DNA of 64,000 nucleotides from Fodinibacter luteus. GTDB taxonomy: Bacteria > Actinomycetota > Actinomycetes > Actinomycetales > Dermatophilaceae. The stretch is from contig NZ_BAABGM010000001.1 in NCBI RefSeq assembly GCF_039541575.1, positions 124,001 through 188,000 of the forward strand. Direction: 5' to 3'. The translations under genes and the position numbers were made by a program. The notes under the pieces are model-generated. The model ran no database searches. It saw only the letters and a program-made list of their open reading frames with translations, and was not told the origin of the DNA. Within the stretch, counting starts at the first letter, position 1, and each line of letters opens with the position of its first letter. Shown here one piece after another: positions 57,116 through 64,000 of the stretch.

Positions 57116-58434
57116 TGGGCCTCCTGGACGGTGACTGCGGCGGGACGCGACGACGGCTCGTCGCGGCGGTCGTGGAAGTCGTGCTCGTGGTAAGCCCGGA
57201 GCAGTCGGCTCCACCAGATCCCCGTGGCGATGGTGGTGGCGCACGCGACGCCCCAGCACGAGCCGCGGGCGCCGTCGAGGACGGCTCCGCCGACACCGCC
57301 CACGAGGTACAGCGCGGCGTTCGACAGCTGGGCGGCGAGGCTGTGGCGCGCCGCGCCGAGGGCCCGGACCCCGGTCATCGCGCCGTTCTCGAAGCAGCCC
57401 ACCGCCATGTTGATGAGCACGGGCAGCAGCAGCGCGTACGCTCCCACCCACAGCTCGCCGAGCAGGAGCTCACCGAGCCCCCGGGGGACGAGCACGATCA
57501 TGAGGGCGCCCCAGGCGACCGCCGCCAGGGCCTGGACCGACCCGAGGAGCAGGCTGAACCGCAGGAGCCGGTGCCCCGAGCGCTGCAGCACCCGCACCCC
57601 CTCGGGCACCGCCACCTGGCTCACGCCCATGAGGATGACCATGAAGGGGCCCATGAGGATCTCGGCCGCCCGTACCTGCCCGACGGCCGCGAGCCCGGCG
57701 ATGACCCCGAGCAGCGTCATCCGCAGCTGGCGGGCGCCGCTGATGCTGAGGTTCTCGGCGGCGTACCGCAGGGCGAGGGAGCGCTGGGTCACGAGCCACC
57801 AGCGCACCCGGCCCACGTGGGGCAGGACCCGCAGCTGGAGCCACCCGACCATGGCGGCGACGAGCGCGGTGGCCCCGAACGCGAGCGTGGCGGTTGCGAC
57901 GGTGACGTGGCAGGTCAGGTACAGCGCTGCCGCAGAGAGGGTCTGGAGCGTTGCCCAGACGACGTCGTTCGCGAAGGCGACGGCCGGCCGCCCTGCCGCG
58001 AAGGACGCGAAGCGCAGGGCGTCCTGAAGCAGCAGGCCCGGGAGCACGACCCCGAGCGCCATGACAGCCGTACCGAGCGGTTGGGACAGAACGGATCCCA
58101 CGCCGACGCACACGACACCGCTCACCGCGCCCACCGCCACGGCCGTTCCCGTCGAGGCCTGCACGGCTGACCGCCAGGCCGAGTGACCGCCATGGCTGAA
58201 GCGCACCACCAAGGGGTCCGTCGCCAGTCCTCGCGAGAGGTTGAGAAGCATGCCGTAGGTGACCCAGGCGAGCGCGAAGGCGCCGAACTCGTTCGGGGAC
58301 AGTGCTTTTGCAACCAGGATCGAGAACGCGAAGTTGCCGAGGCTCGCGACACCCTGGTCCGCGACACCCCAGCCGAGCCGTGCCACGGGCGCGAACCACC
58401 CCGTGGTCACAGCGACCATGCGCCCTGCACGCAT
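57112..58434 (-). CDS. Polysaccharide flippase (Wzx/MATE-like)
   Basis: A 440-residue protein with about twelve membrane helices and the Wzx-type beginning GWGVADQGVASLGNFAFSILVAKALSPNEFGAFALAWVTYGM. It moves lipid-linked repeat units across the membrane. The first ATG of MRAGRMVAVTTGWF is used; an ATG five codons later is possible. It is first of the minus-strand operon, divergent to the epimerase at 58625; the operator at 58540 lies between them. Confidence 0.88.
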   Translation of the reverse strand: MRAGRMVAVTTGWFAPVARLGWGVADQGVASLGNFAFSILVAKALSPNEFGAFALAWVTYGMLLNLSRGLATDPLVVRFSHGGHSAWRSAVQASTGTAVAVGAVSGVVCVGVGSVLSQPLGTAVMALGVVLPGLLLQDALRFASFAAGRPAVAFANDVVWATLQTLSAAALYLTCHVTVATATLAFGATALVAAMVGWLQLRVLPHVGRVRWWLVTQRSLALRYAAENLSISGARQLRMTLLGVIAGLAAVGQVRAAEILMGPFMVILMGVSQVAVPEGVRVLQRSGHRLLRFSLLLGSVQALAAVAWGALMIVLVPRGLGELLLGELWVGAYALLLPVLINMAVGCFENGAMTGVRALGAARHSLAAQLSNAALYLVGGVGGAVLDGARGSCWGVACATTIATGIWWSRLLRAYHEHDFHDRRDEPSSRPAAVTVQEAQ

Positions 58435-58539
58435 CCGCACCGCGTCACACCTACCCGTCCGGGTCACCGCTCGTCGGGCACGAACCGGCGTACTGTCCGA
58501 TGGGCCACCTCCGTCACGATGATAGGGACTGAGGCGTTA

Positions 58540-58554
58540 GAGAACAATGTTCTC
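58540..58554. promoter_or_regulatory. Third operator GAGAACA-A-TGTTCTC
   Basis: A perfect palindrome with 7-base arms, containing the same GAACA-N-TGTTC core as 37809-37819 and 37833-37843. It lies in the divergent region between the flippase operon and the epimerase operon, about 20.7 kb from the TetR gene. Confidence 0.75.
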
Positions 58555-58624
58555 CAAACCCCTTACGCAGCGGTCGTCGGACTGGCAGCATGCTGTCCAC
58601 AGACCGAAGGCAGGGGTGTCGTCC

Positions 58625-59662
58625 ATGCGTGTACTCGTCACCGGTGACCGCGGCTACATCGGCCAGGTCCTCGTCCCCACGTTCCGGTCCGCGGGCCACG
58701 AGGTCGTGGGTCTGGACGCCTGCTGGTACGAGGGGTGCGACTTCGGCCCCCTCGTCGACGACTACGAGCAGCGGGTCGGCGACGTGCGCGACCTCGGCCC
58801 CGACGACCTCGAGGGGTTCGACGCGGTCGTCCACCTCGCGGCGATCTCGAACGACCCCATCGGGCACCTCAACCCCGGTGCGACGTACTCGGTCAACGCC
58901 CACGGCGCGGAGGTCACAGCCCGCGCGGCGAGGACCGCCGGCGTCCCCAGGTTCGTCCTCGCCTCGTCGTGCAGCCTCTACGGCGCGGCCGGGGACGCCC
59001 CCGTCGACGAGGAGTCACCCTTCAACCCGGTGACCCCCTACGGCGAGAGCAAGGTCATGGCCGAGCGGGCCCTGTCGGCGCTCGCGGGTGAGCACTTCAG
59101 CCCGACCTACCTGCGCAACGCGACGGCCTACGGATCGTCCCCGCGGCTGCGGGCCGACATCGTCGTCAACAACCTCACCGGCACCGCCCTGACCCGCGGC
59201 GAGGTCAGGCTCCAGTCGGACGGCAGCCCGTGGCGGCCACTCGTGCACGCGTCGGACATCTCGAGCGCGGCCCTCGCCGTGGTGGAGGCGCCGCGTGGGG
59301 TCGTCCACGACCAGGCCTTCAACGTCGGCCGCGACGAGGACGTCGTGCAGATCCGAACCATCGCCCTCCAGGTGGCCGAGCAGACCGACTGCCCCGTCAC
59401 CTTCGCCGAGGGCGCCGGCCCCGACGCCCGCAACTACCGGGTCAGCTTCGCCAAGATCAACCGGCTCCTTCCCGCCTGGCGGCCGCAGTGGACGGTCCCC
59501 CAGGGCATCGCCCAGCTCGTGGCGCACATGCGCGAGTACGGCCTGACCGCCGACGACTTCGAGGGGGCCCGCTACGTGCGGCTCGCCCGGATCCGTGAGC
59601 TCATGGGCGCCGGCCGCCTCGACGAGAACCTCCGGATGACGACGGCGGGAGTGGCCCGATGA
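58625..59662 (+). CDS. NAD-dependent sugar epimerase/dehydratase
   Basis: A 345-residue extended SDR. MRVLVTGDRGYIGQVLVPTFRSAGHEVVGLD holds the nucleotide-binding G-x-x-G-x-x-G; the active site is SSCSLYGAAGD with YGESK (Y-x-x-x-K). It acts on a nucleotide-activated sugar, as epimerase, reductase or dehydratase. The following C-methyltransferases and cytidylyltransferase suggest a deoxy- or branched-sugar pathway. ATG at 58625 is preceded by AGGGGTG. Confidence 0.88.
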   Translation: MRVLVTGDRGYIGQVLVPTFRSAGHEVVGLDACWYEGCDFGPLVDDYEQRVGDVRDLGPDDLEGFDAVVHLAAISNDPIGHLNPGATYSVNAHGAEVTARAARTAGVPRFVLASSCSLYGAAGDAPVDEESPFNPVTPYGESKVMAERALSALAGEHFSPTYLRNATAYGSSPRLRADIVVNNLTGTALTRGEVRLQSDGSPWRPLVHASDISSAALAVVEAPRGVVHDQAFNVGRDEDVVQIRTIALQVAEQTDCPVTFAEGAGPDARNYRVSFAKINRLLPAWRPQWTVPQGIAQLVAHMREYGLTADDFEGARYVRLARIRELMGAGRLDENLRMTTAGVAR

Positions 59663-60891
59663 GCGCCCCCCTCTGCCGGCTGTGCCGCGCGGAGCTCACG
59701 GTGACCTTCGTCGACCTCGGCATGTCGCCTCCCTGCGAGAGCTACCTCGCGGCCGACGAGCTCGACCGGGGTGAAACCTTCTACCCGCTGCACGTGCGCA
59801 TCTGCTCCGAGTGCCTCCTCGTCCAGCTCCCGGCCTACATCTCGGGTGAGGAGATCTTCAGCCACTACGCCTACTTCTCCTCGTACAGCGACTCGTGGGT
59901 CGCGCACGCGAAGGCCTACGTCGACGACGCCGCGCAGCGGCTCGGCCTGGGTCCCGGCTCCTTCGTCGTGGAGGTCGCGAGCAACGACGGCTACCTACTC
60001 CAGCACGTCGTGGAACGCGGCATCCGGTGCCTGGGCATCGAGCCCGCGGCGAACGTCGCGGAGGCGGCCCTGGAGAAGGGCATCCCCACCGAGGTGTTCT
60101 TCCTCGGAGAGGAGTCGGGCAGCAAGGTGCGGTCCGCCCACGGGCCCGCCGACCTCGTCGCCGCGAACAACGTCTTCGCCCACGTGCCCGACATCGTCGA
60201 CTTCGCCAAGGGGCTGCGGGCGCTGGTCGCCGACACCGGCCGGGTCACCATCGAGATCCCGCACCTGCTGCGGCTCATCGAGGGCAACGAGTACGACACG
60301 ATCTACCACGAGCACTACTCCTACCTGTCGCTGCTCACGACCCAGCGGGTGCTCGCCGCCGCCGGGCTGACCGTCGTCGACGTCGAGGAGCTCCCGACAC
60401 ACGGCGGGTCCCTGCGCACCTGGTCGGCACCCACCGAGCACGCACCGCAGCCCTCCCCGGAGGTCGAGCGCCTGCTCGGCGCGGAGGCCGCGGCCGGCCT
60501 CGGCACGGTCGAGGGGCACGCAGGGTTCGCCAGCCAGGTCGCCGAGGTGCGCAACGACCTGCTCGAGTTCCTCATCTTCTGCGCGCGCCGCGGGGAGACC
60601 GTGGTGGCGTACGGCGCCCCCGGCAAGGGCAACACGCTCCTGAACCACTGCGGCATCCGGTCCGACCTCGTGCGGTTCGCGGTCGACCGGAACCCGTTCA
60701 AGCACGGGAAGTTCCTTCCCGGCACGCACATCCCCATCCATCCCGTCGAGGCACTCGCCCCGGCCCGACCCGACTACGTGCTCATCATGCCGTGGAACCT
60801 CCGCGAGGAGATCTCCGCCCAGCTCGCCCCCGTCGTCACGGACTGGGGTGGTCGCCTCGTCGTGGCACTGCCGCACCTCGAGGTCATCTGA
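59659..60891 (+). CDS. SAM-dependent C-methyltransferase (NDP-hexose type)
   Basis: A 410-residue enzyme of the TylC3/CloU-like C-methyltransferase family. The N-terminal zinc region is CRLCRAEL...CSECLLVQLP. The SAM site is VVEVASNDGYLLQHVVERGIRCLGIEPA (about 97-125), the active-site region IYHEHYSYLSL, and the C-terminal domain YGAPGKGNTLLNHCGI. It methylates a ring carbon of a keto-deoxy sugar. It overlaps the epimerase by 4 bases. CDP-activated substrate is inferred from the next gene. Confidence 0.9.
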   Translation: MSAPLCRLCRAELTVTFVDLGMSPPCESYLAADELDRGETFYPLHVRICSECLLVQLPAYISGEEIFSHYAYFSSYSDSWVAHAKAYVDDAAQRLGLGPGSFVVEVASNDGYLLQHVVERGIRCLGIEPAANVAEAALEKGIPTEVFFLGEESGSKVRSAHGPADLVAANNVFAHVPDIVDFAKGLRALVADTGRVTIEIPHLLRLIEGNEYDTIYHEHYSYLSLLTTQRVLAAAGLTVVDVEELPTHGGSLRTWSAPTEHAPQPSPEVERLLGAEAAAGLGTVEGHAGFASQVAEVRNDLLEFLIFCARRGETVVAYGAPGKGNTLLNHCGIRSDLVRFAVDRNPFKHGKFLPGTHIPIHPVEALAPARPDYVLIMPWNLREEISAQLAPVVTDWGGRLVVALPHLEVI

Positions 60892-60930
60892 CGCAACAAT
60901 CCGCCAAGACCTCTGCAGGGAGGGTCCGGG

Positions 60931-61761
60931 ATGAAGGTCGTTCTGTTCTGTGGTGGGCTCGGGATGCGCATGCGTTCCGGCCCGGAGTCGCTGCCCAAGC
61001 CCATGATGCCGATCGGCAGCCGCCCGGTGCTGTGGCACGTCATGCGCTACTACGCCCACTTCGGGCACACCGAGTTCATCCTCGCGCTCGGCTTCGGAGC
61101 CCACTCGGTGAAGGACTACTTCCTCCACTACGAGGAGACCGCGTCGAACGACTTCGTGCTCACCAAGGGCGGGGCGCACGTCGAGCTGCTCGGCAGCGAC
61201 ATCTCCGACTGGAAGATCACCTTCATCGACACCGGCATCGACACCCCGATCGGGGAGCGGCTGCGACGGGTGCGCGACCACCTCGAGGACGACGACGTCT
61301 TCCTCGCGAACTACGGGGACGTGCTCACGGACGCCCCGATGAACACGATCATCGACGAGTTCCTCCCGACGGATGCCGTGGGCTCGCTCCTCGCGGTGCG
61401 CCCCCAGGACTCCTTCCACGTGCTCGAGCTGCGGGACGAGACGACGATCGCCGGCTTCCACCCCGCGGCCGACATGGCCTTCCGGATCAACGGCGGCTAC
61501 TTCGTCCTGCGTCAGGAGATCTTCGACTTCATGGGCCCGGACCAGGACCTCGTCATGGACGCGTGCGTCAACGCCGCGGCGGTGGGGCGGATGCGGGCGG
61601 TGCCCTACGAGGGCTTCTGGGCGCCCATGGACACGCTCAAGGAGCGCGCGGCCCTGGAGGAGATGTACCGCCACGGCGAGTGCCCGTGGGCCGTCTGGCG
61701 TGCGGACCGGTTGGCCCTGGGCAGGCGGACCAACCCCGTCGACGTGGCGATCCCGGTGTGA
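60931..61761 (+). CDS. rfbF: Glucose-1-phosphate cytidylyltransferase
   Basis: A 276-residue nucleotidyltransferase. MKVVLFCGGLGMRMR (signature loop with G-G-L-G-x-R-M), LPKPMMPIGSRPVLWHVMRYY and the NYGDVLTD metal site fit RfbF, which makes CDP-glucose for 3,6-dideoxy and branched sugars. The length is slightly longer than typical (about 257). No 4,6-dehydratase is visible within the window, so it may lie beyond the right edge. A 39-base gap with AGGGAGGG precedes the ATG. Confidence 0.88.
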   Translation: MKVVLFCGGLGMRMRSGPESLPKPMMPIGSRPVLWHVMRYYAHFGHTEFILALGFGAHSVKDYFLHYEETASNDFVLTKGGAHVELLGSDISDWKITFIDTGIDTPIGERLRRVRDHLEDDDVFLANYGDVLTDAPMNTIIDEFLPTDAVGSLLAVRPQDSFHVLELRDETTIAGFHPAADMAFRINGGYFVLRQEIFDFMGPDQDLVMDACVNAAAVGRMRAVPYEGFWAPMDTLKERAALEEMYRHGECPWAVWRADRLALGRRTNPVDVAIPV

Positions 61762-62921
61762 CGGTCACCGACTCCCTGCCCGCGAGTGGCACCTTCGCGT
61801 GCCGGGCCTGTGGCCGGCCCGACCCACCGCTCGTGCTCGACCTCGGGGAGGTGCCGGCCTCCGACCAGTTCCCGCGGGCGGACGAGCCGGGTCCCGACCC
61901 GACGTGGCCGCTGACGCTGCACATGTGCCCCTCGTGCCTCCTCGTGCAGCTCGGCCCGGGGCGCGGGGCGTTCCCCGAGCCCCAGCTGGCCGTCGACTCG
62001 GCGACCGCGCTGCAGCACGCCCGCACCTCGGTGACCGAGGTGCTCGCCGCGGAGGGCATCGGCCCCGGCGCCACCGTCATCGAGCTCGACAGCTCGCACG
62101 GTGCCTCCTGGCTGCCGCGGTTCCTCGAGGCGGGACTGCTCGAGGCTCCCCCCGACGGCCGGGCCGACCTCGTCGTCGACGTGCACCACCTCATGCACGG
62201 CGAGGACCCGAACCCGGTCCTCGCCGCCCATGCGGCCCGCGTGGCCCCCGGGGGGCGGTTCGTCTGCGAGTTCTTCCACGTGCTCCCGGTCGTCGAGCAG
62301 ACCCTCATCGACACGATCCGGCACGGCCACTTCGTCTACCTGTCGGTGCTCGCGGCACGCCCCCTCCTCGCCCGGCACGGGCTCACCGTCACCCGGGTCC
62401 AGCTCGTGGACGTGTACGGCGGCAGCGTGCGGCTCACGGCAGCGCGCGCCGACGAGGCACCGGTCGTCGACCCCGGGGTCGAGGAGGTGCTCGCCCGGGA
62501 GCGGGCCGCGGGCCTCGACCGACTGGAGACGCTCGAGGCGCTCGGCGCACGCGGCGCCCGTGCGGCGAGGGAGTTCCGATCGCACCTCGAGCTGTTGCGC
62601 GGCGAGGGCCGACGGGTCGCCGGCTACGGCGCCCCGTCCAAGGCTCCGGTCCTGCTCGCCCTCTCGGGGGTGGGTGCCGGCCTGCTGCCGTACACGGTCG
62701 ACCTCTCACCGGCCAAGGGCGGGCGCCGGGTGCCCGGCGCGGGCGTTCCCATCCGGTCCGTGCAGTACCTCGTCGACGACCGGCCCGAGGACGTCATCGT
62801 CCTCACCTGGGACATCGTCGATGAGGTGGCGGCCCAGCTGGCCCGGATGAGTGCGGGCAGCGGGTGGCAGCCGCGGCTCTGGGCACCGCTCCCCGAGCCC
62901 CGTGAGCTGTCGTTGCCCTGA
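61758..62921 (+). CDS. C-methyltransferase-like protein with altered SAM site
   Basis: A 387-residue paralogue of the C-methyltransferase at 59659. It keeps the N-terminal CRACGRPDPP...CPSCLLVQLG zinc region and the C-terminal YGAPSKAPVLLAL domain. The motif I position reads VIELDSSHGASWL instead of V-E-V-A-S-N-D-G-Y, and the H-E-H-Y segment is replaced by IRHGHFVYLSV. It may be a weakened or repurposed enzyme. GTG overlaps the rfbF stop. Confidence 0.75.
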   Translation: MTVTDSLPASGTFACRACGRPDPPLVLDLGEVPASDQFPRADEPGPDPTWPLTLHMCPSCLLVQLGPGRGAFPEPQLAVDSATALQHARTSVTEVLAAEGIGPGATVIELDSSHGASWLPRFLEAGLLEAPPDGRADLVVDVHHLMHGEDPNPVLAAHAARVAPGGRFVCEFFHVLPVVEQTLIDTIRHGHFVYLSVLAARPLLARHGLTVTRVQLVDVYGGSVRLTAARADEAPVVDPGVEEVLARERAAGLDRLETLEALGARGARAAREFRSHLELLRGEGRRVAGYGAPSKAPVLLALSGVGAGLLPYTVDLSPAKGGRRVPGAGVPIRSVQYLVDDRPEDVIVLTWDIVDEVAAQLARMSAGSGWQPRLWAPLPEPRELSLP

Positions 62922-64000
62922 TGCTCCGTCCCCAGCGGTCGTGGGCGCCGCCCGCCGTCGGCGTCGCCGTCGCCGTCGCCCTCGCGATCGTCATCGGTGT
63001 GGACTCCTCGCGCCGGGCCGCCGGACCAGAGGGTTCGGCGACCCCGACGGCCGTGGCCGCCGGATCGGCGTCGGCCACGCCGACCACCACCCTGACGCCC
63101 GCGCCGGACCCGCCCCCGGCGGTGTGCGACTCACCGGAGCTGCGCGGGCCGTCCAGCCCGCCGGACGGCGCGGTCGTCGTCCCGACCTCCGAGCACCTGG
63201 GCCGGCTCACCGAGGCCAGCCCGCCCGGAACGACGTTCTGGCTCGCGCCGGGGCGCCACCTTCTCGACGACGGGGAGTACGACCAGGTCGTCCCCAAGGC
63301 GGGGAACCGCTACGTCGGTGCACCCGGAGCCGTCCTCGACGGCCGCCGGCTGAACCGCTACGCCTTCACGGGGCAGGCAGCCGACGTGCACATCGAGCAC
63401 CTGACCATCGAGCACTTCGGACGCCCGGGCACGAACTCGGACGAGGCCGTCGTCAACCACGACGCGGGGCCGGGATGGGTGCTGGCCCACCTGACCGTGA
63501 GGGAGAACGCCGGGGCCGGCGTCATGCTCGGCGACGGCACCGTCGTCGAGGACAGCTGCCTCGCCGACAACGGACAGTACGGGTTCAACGCCTACTCCCC
63601 CGACGGGGTGCGGGACGTCACCTTCCGCGACAACGAGGTCACCGGGAACAACACCGACGACTGGGAGCGGCGCAGGCAGGGGTGCGGCTGCACCGGCGGC
63701 GGCAAGTTCTGGGAGACCCGTGGAGCGACGATCACGGGCAACGCCATCCACGACAACCGTGGTGTGGGCCTCTGGGCCGACACGAACAACGCGGGCTTCC
63801 TCATCCGGGGCAACCACTTCGCGGACAACGACGACTCCGCCATCGTCTTCGAGACGAGCTACAACGCCGCCATCACCGGCAACACGTTCGTGCGCAACGC
63901 CTTGCGCGCGTGGCGCGACGCCCCGGGGTTCCCGGTGGCGGCCGTCTACGTGTCGGAGTCGGGCTCGGACGAGCGGGTCGACACGGCGCACCGCAGCACC
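62921..64000 (+). CDS. Right-handed beta-helix protein, 3' end beyond window
   Basis: The reading frame is open to the window edge (at least 360 residues). ATG overlaps the previous stop by one base (TGATG). An N-terminal membrane/signal segment (VGVAVAVALAIVIGV, about 14-28) and a Thr/Ala/Pro stretch precede parallel beta-helix repeats (HIEHLTIEHFG, VLAHLTVRENAGAGVML, TFRDNEVTGNN, TITGNAIHDNRGVGLW, LIRGNHFADNDDSAIVFE, AITGNTFVRNAL). This NosD/pectate-lyase-like fold suggests an extracellular lyase or epimerase acting on the polymer. Confidence 0.85.
   Translation, partial: MLRPQRSWAPPAVGVAVAVALAIVIGVDSSRRAAGPEGSATPTAVAAGSASATPTTTLTPAPDPPPAVCDSPELRGPSSPPDGAVVVPTSEHLGRLTEASPPGTTFWLAPGRHLLDDGEYDQVVPKAGNRYVGAPGAVLDGRRLNRYAFTGQAADVHIEHLTIEHFGRPGTNSDEAVVNHDAGPGWVLAHLTVRENAGAGVMLGDGTVVEDSCLADNGQYGFNAYSPDGVRDVTFRDNEVTGNNTDDWERRRQGCGCTGGGKFWETRGATITGNAIHDNRGVGLWADTNNAGFLIRGNHFADNDDSAIVFETSYNAAITGNTFVRNALRAWRDAPGFPVAAVYVSESGSDERVDTAHRST

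Overview
This window comes from a high-GC Gram-positive actinobacterium, most plausibly a member of the Micrococcales (Intrasporangiaceae-like). The evidence is the strong G/C bias at third codon positions, frequent GTG starts, a leaderless-type promoter, an rpfB-ksgA-ispE block, an IdeR/DtxR-type iron box and the prs-glmU pair. The family-level placement is an inference from style and gene order, not from a marker search.

Layout. 1-12.6 kb is core genome: an EamA transporter divergent from a CGNR zinc-finger protein, prs-glmU, a secreted phosphatase with duplicated ChW repeats, and the fructose phosphotransferase genes (deoR-type regulator, fruK, fruA, then ptsH-ptsI). 13.1-21.9 kb is a genomic island integrated at the 3' end of tRNA-Gln(TTG). 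It has 21-bp direct repeats at both ends, a tyrosine integrase at the left end, a toxin/antitoxin-like pair, small membrane proteins, a DUF6907-type protein and a frameshifted gene. A second, smaller element with two overlapping tyrosine recombinases (16.6-19.04 kb) is nested inside the island. 22-24.3 kb holds a TetR regulator, a trans-aconitate-type methyltransferase and a MarR regulator. 24.3-27.4 kb holds a repeat array, an iron-box promoter and one large adenylation/carrier/acyltransferase protein. 27.5-35.7 kb is a conserved minus-strand block: metG, tatD, rpfB, ksgA, ispE and an ABC-F ATPase.

37-64 kb is a large exopolysaccharide locus that runs off the right edge. A TetR-type regulator is followed by a plus-strand operon whose cistrons nearly all overlap by 1-4 bases: an initiating sugar phosphotransferase, an AlgD-like nucleotide-sugar dehydrogenase, a GT4, an AsnB-type amidotransferase, a two-domain oxidoreductase, a heparinase/alginate-lyase-like protein, two Wzz-like proteins with degenerate kinase domains, a polymerase/ligase, another GT4 and a PAP2 phosphatase. 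A facing minus-strand operon carries a flippase, a GT2 and a pyruvyl transferase. A further plus-strand operon makes a CDP- or NDP-activated, probably C-methylated sugar and starts a beta-helix protein.

The most striking regulatory observation is one palindrome, GAACA-N-TGTTC. It occurs twice before the first exopolysaccharide operon and once, extended, between the flippase operon and the sugar-methylation operon, about 20.7 kb away. This suggests a single TetR-type repressor controls the whole locus. Together the genes predict a uronate-rich, possibly amidated, pyruvylated and C-methylated polymer. Other points of interest are mini-ORFs bridging cistrons in this locus, the reconstructable ends of the nested recombinase element, and the iron-controlled standalone adenylation/acyltransferase protein.
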